Below, in pieces: positions 1 to 8,383 of a stretch of 10,000 nucleotides of DNA; within the stretch, counting starts at the first letter, position 1; each line of letters begins with the position of its first letter. The stretch comes from Asticcacaulis sp. (GTDB taxonomy: Bacteria > Pseudomonadota > Alphaproteobacteria > Caulobacterales > Caulobacteraceae): contig NZ_JAIWNX010000119.1 in assembly GCF_020217185.1 (NCBI RefSeq), positions 1 through 10,000 of the forward strand. The letters are read 5' to 3'. The translations under genes and the position numbers were made by a program. The notes beneath the pieces were generated by a model. It ran no database searches. It had not been told where the DNA came from and was given only the letters and a program-made list of their open reading frames with translations.

Positions 1-150
1 TCACCGGTGATGTCGAGCGTGGTGCTGGGCGGTATCGTGCTGATCCTCGTCTTCGCCCTGTTCCTGTGGATCGTGGGGCGTTGCACCGTGGGCTTCAACC
101 ACGTCTTCCATAAACGCCCGATCCCCAATCCCAAGAGCTGGCTGGTTTAA
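1..150 (+). CDS. C-terminal end of a membrane protein (partial)
   Basis: Frame 1 is open from the window edge to a TAA at 148-150 and gives the last 49 residues of a protein whose start lies outside the window. Visible residues 4 to 26 form one strongly hydrophobic stretch rich in Val, Leu, Ile and Phe, which I read as a last transmembrane helix. A short polar tail with several Lys, Arg, His and Pro residues follows and ends in KSWLV; by the positive-inside rule the tail is probably cytoplasmic. Third codon positions are mostly G or C, as in the clear genes here. Too little is present to name a family. It converges with the lipoprotein gene on the other strand, with one base between the two stop codons and no terminator hairpin between them. 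Confidence 0.7.
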   Translation, partial: SPVMSSVVLGGIVLILVFALFLWIVGRCTVGFNHVFHKRPIPNPKSWLV

Positions 151-151
151 C

Positions 152-769
152 CTATTTGGGCTTCCCCGGCTCGCGCCCGGCCATATCGAACAGGTTGAAG
201 CTGACGTCGCCGCCGGGCAGGGTCACATCGCCGGGCTTCTGATCGGCCTTACACGGACCGAGACGTTTGGATTTGATCGTCATATTGACCACGCGATTCA
301 TATGTGCCAGCGCCGCCCCCGTGGTCTGGGACCGCAGGGTCATGGTGTAGTCGCGCGTATAGTCGCCGGTGATGCTGCCCGACACCTCCATCTTGCCGCC
401 CGATCCCATATTGCATTCGGCGAGAATGCCCCAGGAACCGTCGTCCAGATGGCTGACCGTCGTGTAGCGGCAGCGATTGCCATTGAGGTCAGTGCCCGTA
501 ATACCCAGCTCCTTCTCGGTGGACGCGTCGAGGCAGATGCGCATGGTCTGGGCCTGACTTTCCGAGCCCTCTTCGCTGAGCGTCGTCTCCCACAGGCCGG
601 GCTGACGCGCCGGCAGAGGCTCCTGCGGTTTGGGCGGTGGCGCGGCCACAGAGGCCGGGGCCGGAGCGGGCTCAGGCGCAGGGGGTTGTTCTTTCTTGCC
701 ACAACCGGTCATCAGCGCGACGGCGGCCAGCCAAGAGAGCGCCACACCTGACTTTACATACGCGGCCAT
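152..769 (-). CDS. DUF3617 family lipoprotein
   Basis: A 205-residue exported protein. Residues 1-22 form a signal peptide ending in a lipobox-like LMTGC, so Cys23 is the probable lipidated residue; the following Gly and Lys residues lack the Asp inner-membrane retention signal, suggesting the outer membrane. Residues 28-55 are a Pro/Ala-rich linker. From about residue 57 the sequence fits DUF3617: the opening QPGLWETT, an RICL segment near residue 78, and cysteines at 79, 100, 119 and 173 that could form two disulfides. DUF3617 proteins are common in proteobacteria and have no established biochemical role. The start at 769 has an AGGG about 10 bases upstream and puts the signal peptide at the N terminus. 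The 109-base gap to the next - strand gene upstream has no strong terminator, so cotranscription with it is possible. The domain call is from recognition, not a search. Confidence 0.85.
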   Translation of the reverse strand: MAAYVKSGVALSWLAAVALMTGCGKKEQPPAPEPAPAPASVAAPPPKPQEPLPARQPGLWETTLSEEGSESQAQTMRICLDASTEKELGITGTDLNGNRCRYTTVSHLDDGSWGILAECNMGSGGKMEVSGSITGDYTRDYTMTLRSQTTGAALAHMNRVVNMTIKSKRLGPCKADQKPGDVTLPGGDVSFNLFDMAGREPGKPK

Positions 770-878
770 GTCCTGTGCATCCCTGTCCCGAAACGGAAGT
801 CACAGATGTAAGCGTAAAACCCCAGACAGGCGAGTCGAATTATGCACCTTATTGCCGCAGGCCCTGCAAAATACAGGT

Positions 879-1283
879 TCAAAGGCTCTTTTTGGTGACG
901 ATGCGCAGGGTTTGCAACGTGCGCGGCAATTCGTCAGCCAGTCGGCGGCTCAGTTCTCGCGCGCCCACCGGATAGGCCTCGCCCCCTTCGGCGATTTCAT
1001 GCGCCATCTTGGCCGTCGCGTCGATCAGGATTTCCAGCTCGGAAATCTGCTCGCGCGCCAGCGCCTTGGCCTCTTCCTGAAGGCGGCGCACGCGCTGGGT
1101 GCGGCTTTCACGCGCCGAAACCGTCGCATCGACGAGCGATTGCAGACTGTTGGCCGTGTTGAGCGGCACAGGCACGACATTGATGACCTCATGGGCCGGT
1201 TCGCCCACGCCCCCCATCATCTCGGCTTCGATTGCGACCCCCTTCGTCGAGGGCGGCACCACATTCAATCTGGTTCTACGCAT
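879..1283 (-). CDS. Small soluble helical protein of unknown function
   Basis: I do not recognise this 134-residue protein. It has no signal peptide and no membrane segment. After an N-terminal MRRTRL, residues 10-45 contain several Gly, Pro and Val residues and are probably loose or beta-structured. Residues about 45-97 form a long amphipathic, Arg/Glu/Ala-rich helical stretch that could be a coiled coil (QRVRRLQEEAKALAREQ lies inside it). Residues 107-130 form a second helical segment and the end is basic (TKKSL). The frame stays open upstream to 1373, but I chose the ATG at 1283 because AGAGG stands just upstream and the extra 30 residues look non-coding. It lies downstream of uvrB on the same strand, 356 bases away across a structured gap, so it probably has its own promoter. 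A scaffold or regulatory role would be a guess. Confidence 0.75.
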   Translation of the reverse strand: MRRTRLNVVPPSTKGVAIEAEMMGGVGEPAHEVINVVPVPLNTANSLQSLVDATVSARESRTQRVRRLQEEAKALAREQISELEILIDATAKMAHEIAEGGEAYPVGARELSRRLADELPRTLQTLRIVTKKSL

Positions 1284-1383
1284 ATCACACCCCAACCTCT
1301 TCTCTATGCGCCCCGGAATGCCGTCACACAGCCAAATTGAAACGCGACGGGGCCCCAACCAGGGGTTATGCACACCTCATACC

Positions 1384-1416
1384 AACGGCCGAAGATGCTA
1401 ACCGCATCCGGCCGTT
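1384..1416. repeat. Two-part hairpin
   Basis: The outer arms AACGGCC (1384-1390) and GGCCGTT (1410-1416) are perfectly complementary. Inside them GATGC (1394-1398) pairs with GCATC (1404-1408) around a five-base loop, TAACC. Together they give 12 base pairs interrupted by a small internal loop. No run of T follows on either strand, so it is not a typical intrinsic terminator. It is either part of a structured RNA or an intergenic palindromic repeat. Confidence 0.6.
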
Positions 1417-1425
1417 GAAACATCA

Positions 1426-1462
1426 AGACTGTCTCATATGTGTCAGAGACTTGAGACAGTCT
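1426..1462. promoter_or_regulatory. Paired palindromic sites, candidate operator
   Basis: AGACTGTCTCA (1426-1436) and TGAGACAGTCT (1452-1462) are an exact inverted repeat of 11 bases with a 15-base spacer. Each arm also contains a 9-base palindrome of the form AGAC-W-GTCT, centred at 1430 and 1458, so the centres are 28 bases apart, close to three helical turns. Two copies of a short palindrome in phase are what a dimeric repressor binding twice would need. The position, 140 to 180 bases upstream of the start at 1283, would allow control of that gene. The regulator is unknown, and an RNA hairpin is the alternative. Confidence 0.5.
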
Positions 1463-1478
1463 CGAAAGGCATACCCGA

Positions 1479-1495
1479 AGTCATTTGCAATGACT
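1479..1495. repeat. 7-bp hairpin
   Basis: AGTCATT (1479-1485) and AATGACT (1489-1495) are exact complements around a TGC loop. This is the third dyad in a row in this gap. There is no T tract, so I do not call a terminator. Confidence 0.5.
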
Positions 1496-1610
1496 CCGGT
1501 TATCAGACCACAGAGTGAGGCATTTCGTCGCGAAAATCCAGCCGGTTTCGTTTCAAACTGGCACATTTTCGTAACAGGGGCGTGACGCACAAGCCTCAGT
1601 ATCGGATTGA

Positions 1611-1627
1611 AACGCTCGCGAAGCGTT
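1611..1627 (-). terminator. Possible weak terminator of uvrB
   Basis: Thirteen bases after the uvrB stop codon (1640-1642, - strand), AACGCT and AGCGTT pair around a five-base loop. On the - strand the hairpin is followed by only a short TTTC, so termination would be weak. The position is right for a 3' end, but the evidence is modest. Confidence 0.35.
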
Positions 1628-1639
1628 CTGACGGTAAAT

Positions 1640-3817
<2,178 letters not shown>

Positions 3818-3910
3818 AACATAGCGTCCTGCAAAAAAATAAAAAGGGGCGACCCGCGGCTTTTGCGCCCTACGGCCAGATTGGCCGTTTTGCGGGCTTC
3901 AAGTTTTCGT

Positions 3911-3945
3911 GACTCCCTCGCCTGAGAGGGATTCATTCGGGATTC
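3911..3945. promoter_or_regulatory. Cluster of three GANTC (CcrM-type) sites
   Basis: GACTC at 3911 and GATTC at 3930 and 3941 lie within 35 bases. GANTC is the target of the CcrM adenine methyltransferase of Caulobacter and its relatives, and sites in promoters can tie transcription to the replication cycle through methylation state and GcrA. The spacing is much denser than expected by chance. The sites lie 94 to 128 bases upstream of the uvrB start; a role in its control is inference. Confidence 0.4.
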
Positions 3946-4095
3946 CAGTGCCTTGAAACCGCAAATTTAAAATAACAATGTTCTATACCTACCCGGCGCC
4001 TGAGTTTCACTTTTGCGTCACGTGAGTAAACTTCGTTGAATTGTAATGATCGCAAAACCGAAAGCCCCCTCCATGAATATCGCAAGAAAAAAGCG

Positions 4096-4107
4096 GATAA
4101 GCTTATC
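4096..4107. repeat. 12-bp perfect palindrome
   Basis: GATAAGCTTATC is self-complementary over all 12 bases and lies in AT-rich sequence between the divergent genes. It could be a protein binding site; no regulator is identified. Confidence 0.4.
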
Positions 4108-4172
4108 TCTTCAATACTTCATAAAATAAAAAGTCATTGCAGCGCACATCTTGATAAAAAATAGGCATTATA

Positions 4173-4187
4173 TGAGAAATTTTCTCA
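4173..4187. promoter_or_regulatory. 15-bp perfect palindrome, candidate operator
   Basis: TGAGAAA, a central T, then TTTCTCA form an exact dyad. It directly follows the sequence GGCATTATA and lies 38 bases upstream of the candidate -35 element for the hydrolase gene. Size and symmetry fit a dimeric helix-turn-helix regulator. I cannot match it to a known consensus. Confidence 0.4.
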
Positions 4188-4224
4188 CTCTCACCCCCTC
4201 TGAACTGATGCTCCTTTTACGCGA

Positions 4225-4253
4225 TTGACGCTTTAACACATTTTTGCCATATT
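4225..4253 (+). promoter_or_regulatory. Candidate sigma-70 promoter of the hydrolase gene
   Basis: TTGACG (4225-4230) and CATATT (4248-4253) are separated by 17 bases, the standard spacing. Transcription from about 4260 would give a leader of about 29 bases to the ATG at 4289. Confidence 0.45.
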
Positions 4254-4288
4254 TCTGGCTATAAGACCGGCTGTAGATAGGCACAGTT

Positions 4289-5560
4289 ATGTGCGTCGTC
4301 GGCTCCGGCGCCCCCGGAAGGCTGTGTTTCCGTGTTGTGAAACGGCCTGATGCATTCAGAAGAATGTATGGTGGGGTTGCCCTCTGTCAGGGAGCGCGGT
4401 GCGCTCTCGTTACTGAGGACAAGACACCTTTGGGTCTGAACCTGTCTCTTACGCGCCGTCAGATGCGCCTGTTGACCGCCGCTGGCGGCTCCAGCCTCAT
4501 GCTGACCGCCGCGTTCGGCTCTGCCTGGTTAGGCGGCAAGCTGACGCGCGACGCGCAAATCCGCGAACAGGCCGAAAGCCTGATGAGCCTGAACGATCAT
4601 TCCTATGGCGCGGACCGTCTGCGTCAGATGAACGGCGAAAAGCATATCGCCGCGCTTCAGGACGATCTGGACCGCCGCGCCATCGCGCTGGTCATGCGTC
4701 ACGAATCCTATACCTCGCCTGTGGCCACGATGCGCCTGCGTCAGGACCGCCAGCGTACCGACCTGTTTGCGTCTCTGGTTGGCCCGGCCCGCGCGCACAA
4801 GGCCGAAGCCGCCTCCGCCCCGGTGCTGAAGGCCAGCCTTGATCTGGGCCTGATGCGCGCACCGTCGCGCACGGCTCCGGCGTCGCCCTTTGATCTGAAG
4901 AACCGCTCCGCCTCCGATCTCGATTGCCTGACTCAGGCCGTCTATTACGAAGCGCGCGGCGAAACCGATTCCGGTCAGCGCGCCGTGGCTCAGGTGATCC
5001 TGAACCGCGTGCGTCACCCCGCCTACCCCAAGACCATCTGTAATGTGGTCTATCAGGGCGCGGTGAAGCGCACCGGTTGTCAGTTCAGCTTCACCTGCAA
5101 CGGCATCATGTCCAACCGCGTCGAAAGCTGGGCGTGGAAGCGCGCCCGCACCGTCGCCGAAGACGCGCTGGACGGTTATGTGATGAAGTCGGTCGGCGCT
5201 TCGACCCATTTCCACGTACTGGGTATCTCGCCCGACTGGTCGGTACGCATGCAGCGCACCGCCACCATCGGCAACCACGCCTTCTATCAGTTTTCCAGCC
5301 GTGGCGCGCAGATGCTGGCCGCCGCCGATCAGGTCCGCCCCTCGGCGGCCCCGACTCTGGAACAGGCGAAAGAGACGACGGAAACCCCTGCCCTGCCTGC
5401 GGCCCCGGTGGATACCAAGGCCTCTGACGCCCTCAGCCATCTGCGGGACACCAGCAAGGATAGCGCTGTAAAGGCCATCGCCCTGTCATCACAAGTAAAG
5501 GGCGAGGATGCTCAGGCGCTCACGCAAGCCGCGAAAACGGCAACGCAGACCAAGCCGTAA
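4289..5560 (+). CDS. SleB-type cell wall hydrolase
   Basis: A 423-residue peptidoglycan-active enzyme of the Hydrolase_2 (SleB/CwlJ-like) type, probably attached to the inner membrane and acting in the periplasm. Residues about 61-83 form a hydrophobic anchor, 84-205 a linker with helical segments, and 208-334 the catalytic domain. That domain has YYEARGE (Glu221 is the likely catalytic residue), the conserved AVAQVILNRV, CQFSFTC and THFH segments, and a GNHAFY end. The tail after 340 is Ala/Thr-rich and looks disordered. The start is uncertain. The ATG at 4289 has only a weak TAGG upstream, though a promoter lies at the right distance. Residues 1-47 are Cys/Gly/Arg-rich with rare AGA and AGG codons. 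A TTG at 4430, ten bases after GAGGA, would begin just before the membrane anchor and may be the true start. A good terminator follows, so it appears monocistronic. Confidence 0.92.
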   Translation: MCVVGSGAPGRLCFRVVKRPDAFRRMYGGVALCQGARCALVTEDKTPLGLNLSLTRRQMRLLTAAGGSSLMLTAAFGSAWLGGKLTRDAQIREQAESLMSLNDHSYGADRLRQMNGEKHIAALQDDLDRRAIALVMRHESYTSPVATMRLRQDRQRTDLFASLVGPARAHKAEAASAPVLKASLDLGLMRAPSRTAPASPFDLKNRSASDLDCLTQAVYYEARGETDSGQRAVAQVILNRVRHPAYPKTICNVVYQGAVKRTGCQFSFTCNGIMSNRVESWAWKRARTVAEDALDGYVMKSVGASTHFHVLGISPDWSVRMQRTATIGNHAFYQFSSRGAQMLAAADQVRPSAAPTLEQAKETTETPALPAAPVDTKASDALSHLRDTSKDSAVKAIALSSQVKGEDAQALTQAAKTATQTKP

Positions 5561-5592
5561 CCGGGCGATTTTCTAAACGAAAAAACCACACC

Positions 5593-5622
5593 ACAGCGCC
5601 TGGGTTCACTCTTAGGCGCTGT
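5593..5622 (+). terminator. Intrinsic terminator of the hydrolase gene
   Basis: ACAGCGCCT (5593-5601) pairs perfectly with AGGCGCTGT (5614-5622) around a 12-base loop, and a run of five T follows (5622-5626). It lies 32 bases after the stop codon. Confidence 0.88.
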
Positions 5623-5706
5623 TTTTATTAAGGTTACCCGCGTTTTATTATAAGACAAAAAAAATGACGGATGTTAGGGTTTCAACAACTATGTTCTGAC
5701 ACCCTG

Positions 5707-5842
5707 CCTGACAATCCGGGGTTTGCGGACGCGTGATGAGTCGTGCCTGTAGTTGGATCACGCACCAAGACCCCAGAAAACCATTTCTCCGGGCGGCCCC
5801 GCAAACGCCGTACCGGAAAAGCAGACACTAGATTGTCAGGGG
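5707..5842 (+). promoter_or_regulatory. Structured 5' leader of the chemoreceptor gene (candidate cis-acting RNA)
   Basis: Perfect complementary segments nest inside one another. The outer stem is CCTGACAATC (5707-5716) with GATTGTCAGG (5831-5840). Inside it, GTTTGCGG (5721-5728) pairs with CCGCAAAC (5799-5806). Inside that, GCGTGAT (5731-5737) pairs with ATCACGC (5757-5763), followed by a small AGAAA/TTTCT hairpin (5775-5788). The result is a closed multi-stem fold. The 3' arm of the outer stem contains AGG of the AGGGG ribosome binding site (5838-5842), so folding would hide it. An upstream CCCTG (5702-5706) could pair with CAGGG instead, allowing an alternative state. This is how translation-controlling riboswitches are built. 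It does not match the c-di-GMP-I consensus as I remember it, and the ligand, if any, is unknown. Confidence 0.5.
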
Positions 5843-5847
5843 CCATA

Positions 5848-7566
5848 ATGACTAAGTCGAAATCTGCCGGCGGCAAGCTGAGCATCTCCAACCTGTCCTT
5901 CACGCTGAAGTTCATGACTCCGGCCGCCGTCGCCACCGCGCTGATCGTCGCGCTGGCCTTCGGGGCCGTGACCGTGATGAACACGCAGGGCAAGGCTATT
6001 GAAAACATCAATACACAGAGCCTCCCGGCCGTTCAGGCCATGGGCGACATCAAGTCGGCCATCAAGGAAGCCAATGGCCAGCTGTTCCGCGCCATGACCG
6101 ATCAGGCGTCGGGTGCCGGCACCAATGCCGATCAGAAGGTCGCCCTGGTCGTGCAGGACCTCGGCAAGATCGAAACCAGCATCAAGGCGATGGCAGGTGC
6201 CACCACCGACGCCACCAAGAAGAAAGACCTCGAAGACCTCGGCAAGGAGGTCAAGACCTATAAGGAAGCCGTCGAGTTCGCCGGCTCGGTCATGACCGTC
6301 GATTTCCCCTCCGTCGCGCCGCTGATGTCGCAGTTCGACGAAGGCTACGCCAAGATGTCGCAAATCTCGGACAAGATCATCGCCGGTCAGGTCGCTCAGG
6401 CCAAGGCGGACGCCGAAGCCGCCCGCACGGCCCAGACCGCCGGCATCTCCATGCTGACCGTCTTCGCCGCCATCATGGCCGTCCTGTCCTGCGGTATCGC
6501 CTTCGTCTTCTCGCGCGCTACGGTGACCGGCATCAACCGCATCGCCAAGACCACTGAGGAACTGGCGCGCGGCAATCTGAATGTGGACATTCAATCGCTG
6601 GCGCGTGGCGATGAACTGAAGTCGGTCGTCGATAGCCTCAATGTCTTCAAGGCCAATGCTGAAGAAAAGCTGCGCCTCGCCGAAATCGAAGCCGCCACAA
6701 TGAAAACCCGCGAAGAACGCGCCCGTCAGATGTCGGAACTGGCCGAACGCTTCCGCCACGAAGCTCAGGACATGCTGGACGCCCTGTCGGCCGCCGCCTC
6801 GGACCTCGACGCCAACGGCCGCACCCTGCTCACCATCGCGCAGGAAAACGAGCGCCGCTCGCAATCGGCGGTCTCCTCGATCCGCAACTCGGCCGACAAC
6901 GTGCAAAACGTTGCTTCGGCGACCACCGAACTGTCGGCGTCGATCGGCGTCATCGGTGATCAGGCCGTCCGCTCGGTGGAAATCGCCGCCGAAGCCGTGT
7001 CGGAAGCCGACAAGACCAACGACTCGATGGTCGAGCTGAGCCGCGCCGCCGATCAGATCGGCGAAGTGGTTGACCTCATCAACGCCATCGCCCAGCAAAC
7101 CAACCTGCTGGCGCTCAACGCCACCATCGAATCGGCGCGCGCCGGTGAAGCCGGTAAGGGCTTCGCGGTCGTGGCCTCGGAAGTGAAGTCGCTGGCGCAG
7201 CAAACCGCCAAGGCCACCGACGAAATCCGCGAGCGCATCAAGGACATCCAGACGGCGGCCCAAAACGGCGTCTCGGCTATCCGCGGTATCGGTGCCACCA
7301 TCAAGCACATGAACGAAATCGCTTCGTCCATCGCCGACTCGGTGCACCAGCAAGGCGACGCCACCAACGAAATCGCCCGCAACGTCAACGAAGCCTCGGA
7401 CGGCACCACCACCGCCTCCACCTCCGTCTCGCAACTGTCGGCCTCGGCCGCCGATACGGAAAAGGCCTCGACCGAAATGCTGGGTGCCGCGCGTCAGCTC
7501 ACGCAACGCACGGAAGCCATGAGCGAGAATATCCGCCGCTTCCTGGCCGAACTGACGGCCGCCTAA
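5848..7566 (+). CDS. Methyl-accepting chemotaxis protein
   Basis: A 572-residue transmembrane chemoreceptor that controls the CheA kinase through CheW. Layout: a short cytoplasmic N terminus, TM1 at about 23-44, a periplasmic helical sensor at about 45-197 (four-helix-bundle type by its length and composition), TM2 at about 199-221, HAMP at about 222-275, and the long signalling coiled coil at about 290-565. The highly conserved hairpin tip is at about 405-450, including [20 protein letters not shown] and [10 protein letters not shown]. There is no C-terminal CheR/CheB-binding pentapeptide; it ends in [11 protein letters not shown] chose the ATG at 5848, five bases after AGGGG. The frame stays open to a GTG at 5743, but the added 35 residues are basic, unlike a receptor N terminus, and overlap the structured leader. 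No other chemotaxis genes are adjacent, so it is probably an orphan receptor. The ligand cannot be read from the sequence. Confidence 0.97.
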   Translation: MTKSKSAGGKLSISNLSFTLKFMTPAAVATALIVALAFGAVTVMNTQGKAIENINTQSLPAVQAMGDIKSAIKEANGQLFRAMTDQASGAGTNADQKVALVVQDLGKIETSIKAMAGATTDATKKKDLEDLGKEVKTYKEAVEFAGSVMTVDFPSVAPLMSQFDEGYAKMSQISDKIIAGQVAQAKADAEAARTAQTAGISMLTVFAAIMAVLSCGIAFVFSRATVTGINRIAKTTEELARGNLNVDIQSLARGDELKSVVDSLNVFKANAEEKLRLAEIEAATMKTREERARQMSELAERFRHEAQDMLDALSAAASDLDANGRTLLTIAQENERRSQSAVSSIRNSADNVQNVASATTELSASIGVIGDQAVRSVEIAAEAVSEADKTNDSMVELSRAADQIGEVVDLINAIAQQTNLLALNATIESARAGEAGKGFAVVASEVKSLAQQTAKATDEIRERIKDIQTAAQNGVSAIRGIGATIKHMNEIASSIADSVHQQGDATNEIARNVNEASDGTTTASTSVSQLSASAADTEKASTEMLGAARQLTQRTEAMSENIRRFLAELTAA

Positions 7567-7589
7567 AACCGGCACGACCTCTCAGATTG

Positions 7590-7620
7590 AAAACCCCTCC
7601 GGAGCTTCCGGAGGGGTTTT
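7590..7620 (+). terminator. Strong intrinsic terminator of the chemoreceptor gene
   Basis: A 14-bp perfect stem: AAAACCCCTCCGGA (7590-7603) pairs with TCCGGAGGGGTTTT (7607-7620) around a GCT loop, and the T run continues to 7622. The A run on the 5' side means it could also stop transcription from the other direction. Confidence 0.95.
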
Positions 7621-7796
7621 TTGTGCGTTCAACCGCATAAAACCAATTTAAGAGGTGAAAAAATCCATCGCGCCGCACAATAGATTCACCGGCAATTAAA
7701 CACTCATAGGTATATTGAACTCGCGCCCAACAACGCATCCCGTCCTCCTCCCCGTGGGCCGAATGCCCAGTACCGATTCAGAAAGAGTTTTACGCC

Positions 7797-8159
7797 GTGA
7801 AAGCTGTTATCTTTTCCGCTCTTGCCCTGACCGCCCTTGCCGCTCCGGCCTTTGCCGAGTGTGACGAAGCCCAGGAAGCCGCCGCCGGTAAGGCGATCGC
7901 CGCCGCCACTGCGGCCGCCGTGTCCAAGGCGGTTGCCGTCGAAGGCAAGCAGATGGTGAGCATCAACACCTGCGACGCCGCCGGCAAGAACGCTACCGCA
8001 GAATTCAAGTACAACTTCCTCGGCGCCGGCGGCCTGTACTGGGTCGAAGGTACGGCCAGGTACAATGGCTCGGCCGTGACCGAACTGAAGCTGAAGCGTC
8101 TGAGCCCGAACCTGGCTGCCGCCGAAGCCAAGGCGGGCATCAAGCTGGCCTCGAACTAA
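7797..8159 (+). CDS. Small secreted two-cysteine protein, paralogue A
   Basis: I do not recognise this family. The protein has 120 residues starting at a GTG codon. Residues 1-20 form a classical signal peptide ending in AFA before Glu21, so the mature protein of about 100 residues is periplasmic or secreted. It has exactly two cysteines (22 and 59), which could form one disulfide. An Ala-rich helical stretch (about 24-48) is followed by a probable beta region with EFKYNFLGA and GLYWVEGTAR (69-88) and a short Ala/Lys helix ending in KLASN. A GAAAGAG lies about 10 bases before the start; this is a moderate ribosome binding site. It has its own terminator, so it is probably transcribed separately from the next gene, a clear paralogue. 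A binding or structural role is possible, but no catalytic motif is visible. Confidence 0.87.
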   Translation: MKAVIFSALALTALAAPAFAECDEAQEAAAGKAIAAATAAAVSKAVAVEGKQMVSINTCDAAGKNATAEFKYNFLGAGGLYWVEGTARYNGSAVTELKLKRLSPNLAAAEAKAGIKLASN

Positions 8160-8168
8160 GACATAAAC

Positions 8169-8201
8169 GCCGCCGGGCACGATCTGTCCGGCGGCTTTTT
8201 T
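8169..8201 (+). terminator. Intrinsic terminator after paralogue A
   Basis: GCCGCCGG (8169-8176) pairs with CCGGCGGC (8188-8195) around an 11-base loop. Six T residues follow, with a second T run shortly after. Confidence 0.9.
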
Positions 8202-8256
8202 CATTTTTTTGCTTATTTTTTCTCGTCTCCGGACGTCATTAAGATTTACCCCCTTG

Positions 8257-8293
8257 TATTTCAAGTGTTTGAAATAACGGAGTTAATCTCCGT
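8257..8293. promoter_or_regulatory. Two back-to-back dyads upstream of paralogue B
   Basis: TATTTCAA (8257-8264) and TTGAAATA (8269-8276) are exact complements around GTGT. Immediately next to them, ACGGAG (8277-8282) pairs with CTCCGT (8288-8293) around TTAAT. They lie about 90 to 125 bases upstream of the paralogue B start and after the terminator of paralogue A. An operator pair is the simplest reading; hairpins in an RNA are the alternative. Confidence 0.45.
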
Positions 8294-8314
8294 AAAAATT
8301 TCCTAACGCCCTGT

Positions 8315-8329
8315 TTAACTTAAGATTAT
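8315..8329 (+). promoter_or_regulatory. CtrA-like box (7 of 8 bases)
   Basis: TTAA, seven bases, then TTAT differs by one base from the CtrA recognition sequence TTAA-N7-TTAA known from Caulobacter. It lies about 55 bases upstream of the ribosome binding site of paralogue B, a reasonable place for a promoter element. The region is AT-rich, so a chance match is quite possible. Confidence 0.25.
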
Positions 8330-8383
8330 TCATTATCAGATAGAGTGTAGTCATCCTGAAGAAACTCAAGGAGCTACAAAGAG

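Larger units (their letters stand above)
1284..1639. other. Gene-free gap with three consecutive dyads
   Basis: This 356-base stretch lies between the stop of uvrB and the start of the unknown gene at 879-1283. I find no convincing coding frame on either strand; the open frames across it lack a ribosome binding site and have poor codon use. It holds, in order, a two-part hairpin at 1384-1416, a palindromic pair at 1426-1462, a 7-bp hairpin at 1479-1495 and a short hairpin just after the uvrB stop (1611-1627). It should also contain the promoter of the 879-1283 gene, but I could not assign -35 and -10 elements. Confidence 0.6.
3818..4288. other. Long AT-rich divergent regulatory region
   Basis: These 471 bases separate uvrB (- strand) from the hydrolase gene (+ strand). 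I see no coding frame with a ribosome binding site. The half next to uvrB has two small hairpins (ACGGCCA/TGGCCGT at 3872-3888 with a GAT loop, and TCCCTC/GAGGGA at 3914-3931) and three GANTC sites. The half next to the hydrolase is strongly AT-rich and has two perfect palindromes (4096-4107 and 4173-4187) and a plausible sigma-70 promoter at 4225-4253. I found no convincing -35/-10 pair for uvrB itself. Confidence 0.7.

Noticed and set aside
4233..4247. A CtrA site upstream of the hydrolase gene
   Set aside because: Only the first TTAA half is present; the second half reads TTGC, which is too weak in AT-rich DNA.
4529..5440. A 303-residue open frame on the - strand opposite the hydrolase
   Set aside because: It is antisense to a gene with a recognised catalytic domain, has Gly/Arg-rich composition and no start signal.
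5721..5806. A c-di-GMP-I (GEMM) riboswitch in front of the chemoreceptor
   Set aside because: This class often precedes chemoreceptor genes, but I cannot find its conserved core and tetraloop-receptor features here. Only an unclassified structured leader is claimed.
5743..5847. Extension of the chemoreceptor to a GTG start at 5743
   Set aside because: The ATG at 5848 has a well-placed AGGGG. The added residues are basic and polar and overlap the nested stem structure.
5836..7575. A 579-residue open frame on the - strand opposite the chemoreceptor
   Set aside because: It is the complement of a clearly coding gene. Its Gly/Arg/Asp/His-rich repeats are what the reverse of Ala/Ser/Thr/Glu codons gives.
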